Positions 1 to 7,583 of a stretch of DNA of 64,000 bases are shown here, piece by piece. Under the pieces are notes generated by a model. It made no database searches and had not been told where the DNA came from. It worked only from the letters and a program-made list of their open reading frames with translations. The first letter of the stretch is position 1; the number at the start of each line of letters is the position of its first letter. A program made the translations under genes and the position numbers. Source of the DNA: an uncultured Oscillospiraceae bacterium (lineage in GTDB: Bacteria; Bacillota; Clostridia; Oscillospirales; Oscillospiraceae); assembly GCA_910588105.1 (NCBI GenBank), contig CAJUQD010000008.1, positions 1 to 64,000 of the forward strand, written 5' to 3'.

Positions 1-950
1 ATGACGATCTGTGCCGTGTTCATGGCTATTCTGTCATTGAGAACCCGAAGCCCAGCGCCAAAAAGCAGAAAGAGATGGCGGCGGCGCAATACGGCTCCAG
101 CCATAAGGAACAGTTGCGGCAGGCCATTGACCGGGTGCTCCCCGACAGCCGGGACTATGAGGACTTCCTGGCGAAAATGCGGGCCGAAGGCTACGAGGTC
201 AAGGAGGGCAAGCAACTGTCTTTTCGCGCACCCGGCTGGGATCGTTTTACCCGTTCCAATAAACTGGGAAGCGATTATACCAGGGAGGCCCTGCAGGAGC
301 GGTACGCTGTCCGGCGCGGGCCGTCCGCAGGCGCGAAAAAGCCCTTCCAGCGGGATGGCCGGAAGGTCAATCTGCTCATCGACATTCAGGCGAAAATGGC
401 GGCGGGAAAGGGTGCTGGCTACGAACATTGGGCGAAGATATTCAATCTGAAAGAGGCCGCAAAGACGCTGAATTTTCTGGTGGACAACGGCCTGACCGAT
501 TATGATGAACTGACGGCGCGGGCGGAGCAGGCCGGGGCACGGTTTGATGCTGCTTCCCGCCGCATCAAGCAGTTGGAGGCGCGGATGGCACAGACCGCCC
601 AGCTCAAGACCCACATCATCAATTACTCCAAGACGCGGGATGTGTATGCCGCCTATCAAAAATCCCGGCACAAAAAGGAGTTCCGTGCGGAGCATGAAGC
701 CGAGATCGCGCAGCATGAGGCGGCGAAGAAAGCCTTTGACGCCCTGGGCGGCAAACCGATTCCGAAGGTAGCCCAGCTCTCCCAAGAATACGCCGAGCTG
801 CTGGCGGAAAAGCAACAGGAATATGAGGAGTACCGGGCGGCGCGGCAGGATATGATCGCCTATCAGACGGCGAAGCAGAACGTGGATAGAATTCTCGGCC
901 TGACGCCGGAGGAACAGGAGCAAAATAGAGAGCAAAAGCCGGAGCGGTGA
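1..950 (+). CDS. Relaxase/mobilization protein, C-terminal part
   Basis: The reading frame is already open at base 3 and ends at the TGA at 948-950, so only the C-terminal part (about 315 residues) is present. The sequence is charged and helical, with long coiled-coil stretches rich in Glu, Gln and Arg. It resembles the C-terminal region of clostridial conjugative-element relaxases (the MobL/Relaxase group), which process the transfer origin. The catalytic histidine region would lie upstream of the window and cannot be checked. An internal ATG at 75 has no ribosome-binding site and is not a start. The terminator follows at once, so this is the last gene of its operon. The family is inferred from overall character, not from a catalytic motif. 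Confidence 0.6.
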   Translation, partial: DDLCRVHGYSVIENPKPSAKKQKEMAAAQYGSSHKEQLRQAIDRVLPDSRDYEDFLAKMRAEGYEVKEGKQLSFRAPGWDRFTRSNKLGSDYTREALQERYAVRRGPSAGAKKPFQRDGRKVNLLIDIQAKMAAGKGAGYEHWAKIFNLKEAAKTLNFLVDNGLTDYDELTARAEQAGARFDAASRRIKQLEARMAQTAQLKTHIINYSKTRDVYAAYQKSRHKKEFRAEHEAEIAQHEAAKKAFDALGGKPIPKVAQLSQEYAELLAEKQQEYEEYRAARQDMIAYQTAKQNVDRILGLTPEEQEQNREQKPER

Positions 951-955
951 CTGTG

Positions 956-991
956 AAAATCTCCCATGCCGCTGGCATGGGAGATTTTTTT
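956..991 (+). terminator. Intrinsic terminator after relaxase
   Basis: A perfect stem, ATCTCCCATGCC with GGCATGGGAGAT, is followed by a run of seven T. It begins six bases after the relaxase stop codon. Confidence 0.9.
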
Positions 992-1004
992 ATACCTATT
1001 CAAA

Positions 1005-1202
1005 TCATGATATATACTCGGCAATATCTTCAAGTTTACAGTCCAGCGCCGTACATAATTTGTCCAGGGTCTTTGTCTCAATATTGTCATTAGCCCGGAG
1101 CCGTCTGACGGTTTTGCTGTCAATGCCGCATCGTTCCCGAAGCTGATATGTGGAAACGCCCTTTTTCTCCATTGTTACCCACAGCTTATCGAATATAATC
1201 AT
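1005..1202 (-). CDS. XRE-family HTH transcriptional regulator
   Basis: This small protein of about 65 residues is almost entirely one Cro/C1-type helix-turn-helix domain, with recognition-helix region GIDSKTVRRLRAND. I start it at the ATG ending at 1202 (MIIFDKLW) because GAGGGGGC lies about 10 bases upstream. The longer open frame to 1286 would run through the divergent promoter. It is transcribed away from the DUF1273 gene at 1301 and shares its control region. Two operator-like palindromes lie there, so it probably represses that gene and perhaps itself. Confidence 0.8.
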   Translation of the reverse strand: MIIFDKLWVTMEKKGVSTYQLRERCGIDSKTVRRLRANDNIETKTLDKLCTALDCKLEDIAEYIS

Positions 1203-1218
1203 AAGATCAGCCCCCTCA

Positions 1219-1274
1219 TTGACAATTAATAGTATGGGGGTTATAATCCTTTTTATTAAGGGGATATAATCCCC
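1219..1274 (+). promoter_or_regulatory. SigmaA promoter with two operator-like sites
   Basis: TTGACA at 1219-1224 and TATAAT at 1242-1247 are 17 bases apart, a consensus SigmaA promoter reading toward the DUF1273 gene. GGGG-TTATAATCC covers the -10 box. A second copy, the dyad GGGGAT-ATA-ATCCCC, lies at 1260-1274. The paired sites suggest repression by the divergent XRE protein; this is inference from position. Confidence 0.75.
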
Positions 1275-1300
1275 ATATACGAGCAAGAGGTTGATGCCCT

Positions 1301-1810
1301 ATGCTGACAAAATGCTGCGCCTTTACCGGCCACCGCCCAAGCAAATTTCCGTGGCGGCATAACGAAGCGGACAGCCGGTGTGTGGCATTGAAAGAAAAAC
1401 TGACCGATCAGATCACAAAGCTGGTGAATGCCGGTGTGACGGATTTTTTCAGCGGTATGGCGGAGGGGACAGATACCTACTGTGCGCAGATCGTCCTTGA
1501 CCTGCGCAGAAAAAATCCCGCGCTGAACCTCCACTGTGTCCTGCCCTGCGAGGGGCAGGCAGACAGATGGGGCGATTTAGCGCGGGAACGGTATCACACG
1601 ATTTTGAAACAGGCCGACTTTGTGGAGCATGTGAGCCGGAAATACTATGACGGCTGTATGTTGGCGCGCAACCGGCGTTTGGTGGATCAGGCCGGGATTC
1701 TGTTGGCCGTATACAATGGTGAGCGGCGCGGAGGAACGGCGGCAACTGTGCGCTACGCACAGAAAGCGGGACGGGAAATCATCATGATTGACCCGCTTGC
1801 TCAAATATGA
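1301..1810 (+). CDS. SLOG-fold DUF1273 (YpsA-like) protein
   Basis: The 169-residue protein begins MLTKCCAFTGHRPSKF, the typical start of the DUF1273/YpsA group of the SLOG superfamily, a Rossmann-like fold expected to bind nucleotide-derived ligands. The glycine-rich segment SGMAEGTD and the later LLAVYNGERRGGT fit the family. The ATG at 1301 follows AGAGG; an ATG at 1294 is out of frame. It is driven by the perfect promoter at 1219-1247 and paired with a divergent XRE repressor. This arrangement is common on mobile elements, where SLOG proteins are thought to act in signalling or defence. The function here is unknown. Confidence 0.8.
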   Translation: MLTKCCAFTGHRPSKFPWRHNEADSRCVALKEKLTDQITKLVNAGVTDFFSGMAEGTDTYCAQIVLDLRRKNPALNLHCVLPCEGQADRWGDLARERYHTILKQADFVEHVSRKYYDGCMLARNRRLVDQAGILLAVYNGERRGGTAATVRYAQKAGREIIMIDPLAQI

Positions 1811-1844
1811 AAATATGGGCTGAAAAGCCGAGGGGGGATTTATC

Positions 1845-2690
1845 GTGACAGCAAATTTACCACCCGAGATTGGGAAGATATTGGAGGGGTTGTTCAAAAA
1901 AGTGGCACCGTCGGAAGGCGGTGACTGGATTGCCGATTACGTGGATTTCAATGAAACCGAGGTTCACGGCATTCCCATCCTCCGTGTGAATATCAAGGAT
2001 GAGGATATGGCGGGTCTTTTGAGCAAACCCGTCGGGCAGTATTCGACGCTTCAGACGGGGCCGCTGGGAGACTATGACGATCTGGAAAATGTCTGCGCCT
2101 GCTTGACCGAGGAATTGGACCGCTACCTAACCCCCTATAAGGGGAAAACACTGCTAATCTGTGGAATAGGGAACCAGGATTCCCCGATCGATTCCATTGG
2201 GCCGGAAACCGCGAACAGGATTTTTACCCATGTCCCGATGAAGTCCGCATTTGAAAAGCTGACGGTTCTTACACCAGGCGTGAGCGGCGCGACAAACATC
2301 AGCGGGAGCACCCAAATTGCCAGCGTGTCGTCCGCAATAGGCGCGGCCTGTGTGCTTCTGGTCGATTCCACGCACTGCACGGACTATTCCCGCCTTTGCC
2401 GCTGTATAGAGCTGACGGACGCTGGGATAAAAATTTATCATAGCGGCGAGGAGCTATCATCCTCCACGATTGGTCTGCCGGTCATTTCCATCGGGATTCC
2501 GGCTGCTATCCGTGTCCAGGATTTAGCGCCGGATATTGAGGCGTCCGACCAGGACTTTTTGACCGTTTCCAATATTGAAGCTGTGGTGAGAAGGGCCTCT
2601 TTGATGATCGCCTGCGCAATTATGCGGGTGGCCTATCCAGAGCTGGATCACAGCGCCAGTATGATGATCGCGGACTATTCGCTGCTGTAA
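1845..2690 (+). CDS. gpr: GPR-like spore endopeptidase homologue
   Basis: The 281-residue protein matches the germination protease (GPR, peptidase family A25) along its length. Visible family segments are GIGNQDSPIDSIGP (cf. GxGNxxVTPDxLGP), LTPGVSGATNISG, VLLVDSTHCTD and TIGLPVISIGIPAA. GPR cleaves small acid-soluble spore proteins during germination. The two Asp positions I associate with catalysis (in SPIDSIGP and LLVDS) are kept. It is shorter than typical GPR (about 320-370 residues), and YSTLQTGPL stands where family members usually have a TLE-type segment. It starts at GTG after AGGGGGG. Its place on a mobile element, away from sporulation genes, is odd. Confidence 0.75.
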   Translation: MTANLPPEIGKILEGLFKKVAPSEGGDWIADYVDFNETEVHGIPILRVNIKDEDMAGLLSKPVGQYSTLQTGPLGDYDDLENVCACLTEELDRYLTPYKGKTLLICGIGNQDSPIDSIGPETANRIFTHVPMKSAFEKLTVLTPGVSGATNISGSTQIASVSSAIGAACVLLVDSTHCTDYSRLCRCIELTDAGIKIYHSGEELSSSTIGLPVISIGIPAAIRVQDLAPDIEASDQDFLTVSNIEAVVRRASLMIACAIMRVAYPELDHSASMMIADYSLL

Positions 2691-2716
2691 CCCCATGCCT
2701 GTATGCTTGCCATATG

Positions 2717-2918
2717 CTTCCCGCGCGGATGTGCGGGGAGGAGCGACCAACGGGAGCGCAAAGCCACGCCAAAGGCGTGTTCGACTGGACGCGGGAGCGG
2801 CCAGTCCGGGGCTTGGGGGCGCTGTGTGCCGGTGGCACACGCCCAGCGCCGACCGAGCCGAAGGCGAGACTCGGAGCCCCAACAAGCGAGCGGCGATATC
2901 AAAACGATATCGCCGCTC
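2717..2918. ncRNA. Structured multi-hairpin element (unassigned)
   Basis: Six helices lie in 200 bases. CTTCCCGC pairs with GCGGGGAG (2717-2740), CACGCC with GGCGTG (2765-2779) and GACTGG with CCAGTC (2783-2806). A closing helix GGGGCT/AGCCCC (2808-2813 with 2875-2880) encloses a bulged hairpin (2818-2850) and CCGAG/CTCGG (2853-2874). A perfect 13-bp stem at 2888-2918 follows. No convincing ORF or T-run is present. It may be a structured RNA, a replication or transfer origin, or a mobile-element end. Confidence 0.45.
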
Positions 2919-2947
2919 ATTGCTTGCAAAATCTATTTGGGATGGCG

Positions 2948-3058
2948 TTAAAGCTTATTACTAGGCTGGGGTGTGTTTGTAGTAGCAGCAGGCCCTTTGG
3001 AACAGCCAACAAGGTTCAGACAAAGTGAAATGGTCAAGATCAGGGCAACAATTTTCCT
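2948..3058 (-). pseudogene. Lipoprotein remnant (signal peptide only)
   Basis: Read leftward, the frame gives KIVALILTISLCLNLVGC followed by Ser and a Thr/Pro-rich stretch, a clear lipoprotein signal peptide with lipobox LVGC. The frame stops after about 36 codons at a TAA (2948-2950), next to the structured element. A GGAGG sits at the right distance, but the expected start codon reads AGG, probably a mutated ATG. The gene lies just downstream of merR on the same strand, so it is likely the relic of a MerR-controlled lipoprotein gene that lost its body and its start. Confidence 0.55.
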
Positions 3059-3101
3059 GTGGCAACCTCCTCGTGATGAATGGCCGAAAATATAGTTTTG
3101 C

Positions 3102-3476
3102 TTATAGATCAGACTGTTTTTCCAAAGCGGCGGTACAACGTTGATACTGTTCCCTTAGCATCTCTAAAATATCCTGTAATCTGGTAATTTCTGATTCCAT
3201 CTCAACACACCGTCGTTTCAGCATTTCAGAACGTGTCAAAAGTGACTGTGTCCCCTCTGTCTCCAGCTTAGCATATTCCGATATTTCTTTGATGGAAAAA
3301 CCTGCTTCTTTTAGAGTAAGCAAATCTTGGAGGTGGGCAATATCACTTTCGGTGAACACACGAACTCCGTTGGGAGATCGTTCAATGAAAGGCAACAATC
3401 CTTTCTTGTCATAAAACCTGATTGTAGAACTGGGGATGCCCAGCTTCTCAGATGCCTCGCGCACAGTATATAGCAT
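3102..3476 (-). CDS. MerR-family transcriptional regulator
   Basis: This 124-residue protein has an N-terminal MerR winged helix (YTVREASEKLGIPSSTIRFYD, quoted up to the second turn) and a C-terminal coiled coil that would form the dimer. No cysteine pattern for metal sensing is visible, and no large effector domain is present, so the ligand cannot be predicted. The ATG at 3476 follows AAGGAGG. Its natural downstream partner appears to be the broken lipoprotein at 2948-3058. Base composition here is more AT-rich than in the catabolic cluster to the right. Confidence 0.85.
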   Translation of the reverse strand: MLYTVREASEKLGIPSSTIRFYDKKGLLPFIERSPNGVRVFTESDIAHLQDLLTLKEAGFSIKEISEYAKLETEGTQSLLTRSEMLKRRCVEMESEITRLQDILEMLREQYQRCTAALEKQSDL

Positions 3477-3496
3477 AGAATCCTCCTTAATTTGTC

Positions 3497-3526
3497 TTGC
3501 TTAAACCTCGGTTCAAGCTATATAAT
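3497..3526 (+). promoter_or_regulatory. MerR-type promoter with dyad in spacer
   Basis: TTGCTT and TATAAT are 18 bases apart, with the dyad CTTAAACC-TC-GGTTCAAG lying between them. A dyad in a long spacer is the hallmark of MerR-controlled promoters. It points rightward, away from merR, where only a small repeat element is found, so the original target may be lost. Confidence 0.5.
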
Positions 3527-3550
3527 GTATTTATCTGTAATTCCCAACCA

Positions 3551-3699
3551 CTGTCGTCAACTTAAGGAATTGGAAAAGCATTACAGTTCTGAGGGTGCGT
3601 GATGGAAAGAAACAGCATCATCTTTCTATGCAAAAAAGTTTGCAATGTCTATAGGCATAACCATTGCAACGCAAGGATTTGAGCTTAAGTTGACGGCAG
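3551..3699. repeat. MITE-like element with 16-bp inverted ends
   Basis: CTGTCGTCAACTTAAG at 3551-3566 and CTTAAGTTGACGGCAG at 3684-3699 are inverted copies differing at one base, bounding 149 bp with no gene. An inner dyad TTGCAATG/CATTGCAA is also present. This looks like the ends of an insertion sequence without its transposase. I see no clear target-site duplication. Confidence 0.5.
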
Positions 3700-3805
3700 C
3701 GATCTCCAACATTTGAAAATGGGTGAAACTAGATTAAAACAGTTTTATCGAGCAGTAAACACAAACCGCAAAATATGTATAGTTCACATCAAAAGTTGAA
3801 TCCTT

Positions 3806-3853
3806 GGAGCTTAGACTAATGCTCAAAATGGAGGTCAAACCAATGCTCAAAAT
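3806..3853 (+). repeat. 24-bp tandem duplication of a translation start
   Basis: Two adjacent 24-bp units, 3806-3829 and 3830-3853, match at 20 of 24 positions. Each holds a GGAG-type ribosome-binding site and an in-frame ATG followed by CTCAAAAT. The response regulator could therefore start at 3819 or 3843. Confidence 0.7.
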
Positions 3854-4556
3854 AATGATATTAGAGGATGAAAAGCCTCAAACAGACAGGTTGATGCAGT
3901 TTCTATCAAACTACCATGATGAGCATGGGGAGTTTGAATATGTTGCTGAAACTTACAACCGAGGCATAGCATTTTTGGATGCCTATAAATGCGATGCTGA
4001 TCTTATTTTCTTAGATATTCGCGTACCTGATTTGGCAGGGATGGAAGTAGCTAAACGGATTCGAGAAGTAGACCAAAATGTAATGATAATTTTTGTAACT
4101 AACTTGACCCAATATGCTATAGAGGGATATTCTGTCGAGGCTTTTGATTATATCTTGAAACCGATTCAGTACGCCTCTTTCTCTGCGAAACTGGACAGGG
4201 CCTTTCGTATGCTGTCGTACCGGGAGCCAGAAATTTCTCTGACCTTCCGGGAAAAAGAGGGAGGAACACGCGTCCCTGCCGGGTCAATCACATATGTCGA
4301 GGTCTGTGCCCATGACCTTTTATTTCACACTGGAAATGGTGCAATCAAGCAATGGGGTACTCTCTCAAAATATGAAGCTCTGCTGAAAAGCGCCCACTTT
4401 GCACGGTGTCACACAAGCTACCTCGTTAATTTGAAATTCGTTCGGAACATCAAAAAGGATTCGGTTGATGTTGCGGGGGTGTTGCTGCCCATTTCTCGCC
4501 CACGACGAAAAGAATTCTTGGCCGCCTTTGCGCAGTACAAGGGGGGGAGCATCTAA
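3843..4556 (+). CDS. LytTR-family response regulator (module 1)
   Basis: The protein of about 237 residues has a receiver domain with acidic pocket (ILEDE) and phospho-acceptor Asp58 in FLDIRVPD. A C-terminal LytTR DNA-binding domain follows (ITYVEVCAHD to ISRPRRKEF). LytTR regulators act on direct-repeat sites upstream of secreted-factor and surface genes. The ATG at 3843 follows GGAGG with eight bases between; an in-frame ATG at 3819 is a duplicated alternative. Its stop overlaps the kinase start (TAATG), so the two are translationally coupled. The 5' half is AT-rich compared with the kinase. Confidence 0.9.
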   Translation: MLKIMILEDEKPQTDRLMQFLSNYHDEHGEFEYVAETYNRGIAFLDAYKCDADLIFLDIRVPDLAGMEVAKRIREVDQNVMIIFVTNLTQYAIEGYSVEAFDYILKPIQYASFSAKLDRAFRMLSYREPEISLTFREKEGGTRVPAGSITYVEVCAHDLLFHTGNGAIKQWGTLSKYEALLKSAHFARCHTSYLVNLKFVRNIKKDSVDVAGVLLPISRPRRKEFLAAFAQYKGGSI

Positions 4557-5848
4557 TGCCCCAATGGTATGCGGATTTTCGCACCCCTATCTTCTTGCTC
4601 CAGTCCGTGGTGGGGGTGCTGGTGTTTGCCTACTCTCTGAACCCGCGCCCCCGCATATGGCTCCGCCTGGCTCTGGGAACGGCGGTGGGATGCGCCGCCC
4701 TGCACATGGGGCGGCTGGTCTTCTTTCCCGGTATGACCGATACGGTCAACAGCCTGGGGCGGGTGGTCCTGTCTATCGCGGCCTATCTCATCCTGATCGC
4801 CATCTGCTGGTTTGTCTACCAGGAGAGCTTCTGGACCGCGCTGTTTGTGGCCTCCTCCGGCTACATCGCCCAGGACCTGGGCGGGACGCTGAAGATGGTG
4901 CTCAAGCTGATCCCTGCCGTCAACGGGCTGTGCCGGGACCCCCTGGGTATCCTGGTGGCAGACCTGCTGGCATACTATGGCTTTTATGTCGTACTGTTTT
5001 TCATCTTCCGCCCCTTTACCCGGAACCGGGAGGAAAACTTCGGCAACCGGGAAAAGGCGGTATTCTCCTTTGTGGTGCTCTTGTTCTGCCTGGGCATGGC
5101 CCGGCTGGCCCAGGGCAACCCGGACCGGAACCAGACCGCCGTGTTCGCGGAGGGCCTATACCAGATCCTGTGCGATCTATTCATCCTGCTGCTCCAGTTC
5201 GGCGTCATGGAGTGGGCGCGGCTCAGCCGCAGCGTGGACGCCATGCGGGAGCTGGTCCACCAGCAACACGAGCAGTTCCGCCAGTCCAAGGAAAGCACGG
5301 ATCTGGTCAACGAAAAATACCACGACCTGAAAAATCTGCTGGAGAGCTTTCAGGGCCGCGTTTCCCAGGAGCAGATCGACGTGCTGAAGGAGAAAATCGG
5401 GGCGTATGACACCTATGTAAAGACAGGCAACCAGGTCCTTGACATTGTTCTCGCAGAAAAGCGGGCGATCTGCAACCAAAAAGGCATCACGTTCACCTGC
5501 TACGCTGATGGCACCGGCATGGAATTTACAGAAGAACTGGATCTATATTCACTTGTGAGCAACGCCTTGAACAATGCTATTGACGCGGTGAGCAAGCTGC
5601 CAGAGGGCGAACGATTCATTTCCTTATCCGCAAAATGCACGAATGGGATGCTCATGCTCCATGTGGAGAACCCGTTTTGTGGGTCGCTTACAATGGAGGA
5701 TGGCCTGCCCAGATCCCCCCGCGATGAACGTTACCATGGGTTTGGCATGAAAAGCATGAAACGGATTGCGGAAAAGTATGACGGAACTTTGTCGGTACAG
5801 TCAGAAAATGGAATTTTTGGCCTGGATGTTTTGTTGCTTAAACCATAG
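4556..5848 (+). CDS. GHKL sensor histidine kinase (module 1)
   Basis: The 430-residue protein has about 200 N-terminal residues with several membrane segments and no extracellular sensor domain. A dimerization helix with YHDLKN follows (His256 the likely phosphorylation site). The C-terminal ATPase carries N-box NALNNAIDAV and GFGMKSMKRIAEKY. This is the AgrC-like/GHKL type that pairs with LytTR regulators. It forms an operon with the regulator upstream and is followed by a terminator. The membrane-coding part is very GC-rich while the ATPase-coding 3' part is less so, which may reflect swapping of the sensor part. Confidence 0.9.
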   Translation: MPQWYADFRTPIFLLQSVVGVLVFAYSLNPRPRIWLRLALGTAVGCAALHMGRLVFFPGMTDTVNSLGRVVLSIAAYLILIAICWFVYQESFWTALFVASSGYIAQDLGGTLKMVLKLIPAVNGLCRDPLGILVADLLAYYGFYVVLFFIFRPFTRNREENFGNREKAVFSFVVLLFCLGMARLAQGNPDRNQTAVFAEGLYQILCDLFILLLQFGVMEWARLSRSVDAMRELVHQQHEQFRQSKESTDLVNEKYHDLKNLLESFQGRVSQEQIDVLKEKIGAYDTYVKTGNQVLDIVLAEKRAICNQKGITFTCYADGTGMEFTEELDLYSLVSNALNNAIDAVSKLPEGERFISLSAKCTNGMLMLHVENPFCGSLTMEDGLPRSPRDERYHGFGMKSMKRIAEKYDGTLSVQSENGIFGLDVLLLKP

Positions 5849-5882
5849 TTACAAGTTTTGATGTAAAATATACAGGTTTTGC

Positions 5883-5912
5883 GGTTCCCCTTTACGGGGA
5901 ACCACTTTTTTG
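5883..5912 (+). terminator. Intrinsic terminator after kinase 1
   Basis: GGTTCCCC-TTTAC-GGGGAACC is followed by AC and TTTTTT, ending the RR-HK operon. Confidence 0.85.
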
Positions 5913-5951
5913 CTATTTTGCACATATCAAACAGCTTTTGGAGGGATGGAA

Positions 5952-6833
5952 ATGAAAAAAGTACCAACACTGTTCCTTGCGCTCCTGCTCCTGTTCAGCC
6001 TGTTGGCCGGGTGTTCCGGCGGACCTTCGGCCGCCACCGCCAAGCCCAGCGCGGCCCCATCGGCAGAGCCCACTCCGCCGCCGAGAAGCGAGGAGATGTG
6101 GTTCCAGAACGGCGAGAAGAAAATCTACGCCAAGATGTTCCTGCCCGCAGAGGAAAAGGACAAGTACCCTGCTGTGGTCATCAGCCACGGCTTCGCCGGT
6201 TCCTATGAGGACAACGTGAGCCGGGCGGAGCTGTTCGCCGGGAACGGCTACGCCGCAGTGGTGTTCGACTTCTGCGGAGGCGGCCGGGGCTCCAAGTCCG
6301 ACGGCGAGATGACGGAGATGAGCGTCCTCACCGAGGCGGAGGACCTGAACGCCGTCATGGACGGGATGCTGGCCCTGGACTACATAGACGGCAGCAATTT
6401 CTTTCTCCTGGGGGCCAGCCAAGGCGGGTTTGTGTCCTCCTATGTGGCTGCCAACCGGCCCGATGACGTCAAGGCCCTGATGCTCCTGTTCCCCGCCTAC
6501 GCCCTCCAGGATGACTGCTGGGAACGCCACGGTTCCATTGAAAACATCCCCGAGACCGAGTCCCTGATGAACAACACCCTGGGCGCCATCTACAGCCAGG
6601 ACGCCATGTCCTTCGACATCTACGACGTGATCGGCGGCTACAAGGGCGACGTGCTGATCTGCCACGGCGACAAGGACGAGCTGGTGGATCTGTCCTACTC
6701 CGAGCGGGCCGTGGAGGTCTATGAGAACGCGGAGCTGAAGGTCATCAAGGGCGCCGGACACGGCTTCCAGGGCAAGCCCCTGCGGGAGTCCAACGGCTAC
6801 CTGGTGGAGTTCCTTCAGGCCCACACCAACTAA
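5952..6833 (+). CDS. Lipoprotein alpha/beta hydrolase
   Basis: The 293-residue protein starts with a lipoprotein signal peptide (lipobox LLAGC) and a Pro/Ala-rich linker, so it should be anchored outside the membrane. The rest is an alpha/beta hydrolase: HGF motif of the oxyanion strand, nucleophile Ser156 in GASQGG, Asp242 in HGDKDEL and His270 in GAGHGF. It resembles dienelactone-hydrolase or acyl-esterase type enzymes that remove acyl groups from small esters or decorated glycosides. The ATG at 5952 is preferred over 5910 and 5946 because GGAGG lies seven bases before it. It heads the gene group leading to GH3. Confidence 0.8.
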   Translation: MKKVPTLFLALLLLFSLLAGCSGGPSAATAKPSAAPSAEPTPPPRSEEMWFQNGEKKIYAKMFLPAEEKDKYPAVVISHGFAGSYEDNVSRAELFAGNGYAAVVFDFCGGGRGSKSDGEMTEMSVLTEAEDLNAVMDGMLALDYIDGSNFFLLGASQGGFVSSYVAANRPDDVKALMLLFPAYALQDDCWERHGSIENIPETESLMNNTLGAIYSQDAMSFDIYDVIGGYKGDVLICHGDKDELVDLSYSERAVEVYENAELKVIKGAGHGFQGKPLRESNGYLVEFLQAHTN

Positions 6834-6877
6834 TTGACCAACGGCATAGGATGCCGAGAAAAATGGAGGAAAAAACA

Positions 6878-7489
6878 ATGAAGAAACTTGCAAAAGTCCT
6901 GTCCCTTGCCCTGGCCGTCATGCTGATGGCCCTCACCCTCACCGCATGCGGGTCTTCCGGTGAGTCCGCCGGTCTGTCCAAGCAGTTCACCGCCGGTTCG
7001 GCTTACTTTATCGGTGATATCGGATGGTACAACAGCGACGTCTACACCCTGCGTCTCAACGGTGACGACACCTACGAGCTGATGGTCCAGGAGTACCGCT
7101 TCGGCACCGAGGACGCGGGCACCAAGGGCCTGCGCACCATCATCTACACCGGCAAGTGCTCCGTGGGCGAGAGCTCCGACGGCTGGGAGACCCACCGGGA
7201 CGTGACCCTGGAGCCCGCCGAGCGCATCTTCATGGAGCAGCACGAGAAGGGCTACGGCCGCTCCGCCATCGCTGGACACTGCGTTATCGACACCGCCAAC
7301 TGGACCGACGCCATGACCGAGCTGCTGGACCCCGAGAACAATTCCATGACCGCCAAGGACTTCCTGGACAAGTACGCCGAGAAGCTGACCATTACCGTGG
7401 AGGACCCCTCTCTGGACCCGGAGGACACCTCCCTGGGCTACAAGATCGTGGAGATCCCCACCCTCACCCTCTTCACTGAGGCGGGCTGA
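6878..7489 (+). CDS. Hypothetical lipoprotein
   Basis: The protein of about 203 residues has a signal peptide with lipobox TLTACG. The mature part is beta-rich and acidic with no domain I can name. It follows the hydrolase lipoprotein with 44 bases between and is closed by a terminator, so the two form a surface lipoprotein pair. The ATG at 6878 follows GGAGG. It might bind the substrate of the glycosidases or act as an accessory of the sensor kinase, but nothing in the sequence shows this. Confidence 0.65.
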   Translation: MKKLAKVLSLALAVMLMALTLTACGSSGESAGLSKQFTAGSAYFIGDIGWYNSDVYTLRLNGDDTYELMVQEYRFGTEDAGTKGLRTIIYTGKCSVGESSDGWETHRDVTLEPAERIFMEQHEKGYGRSAIAGHCVIDTANWTDAMTELLDPENNSMTAKDFLDKYAEKLTITVEDPSLDPEDTSLGYKIVEIPTLTLFTEAG

Positions 7490-7523
7490 TCTAATCAAGA
7501 CATATAGGCTCAATACTTAAAAG

Positions 7524-7565
7524 GTCGGGGCTGCTGCGTGAGGCAGCGGCCCCGATTCGGTTTTA
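7524..7565 (+). terminator. Intrinsic terminator before GH3
   Basis: CGGGGC-TGCTGC and GCAGC-GGCCCCG form a GC-rich stem followed shortly by TTTT. It separates the lipoprotein pair from the GH3 gene, which therefore needs read-through or its own promoter. Confidence 0.7.
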
Positions 7566-7583
7566 GAAAAGGAGGAACTGACA

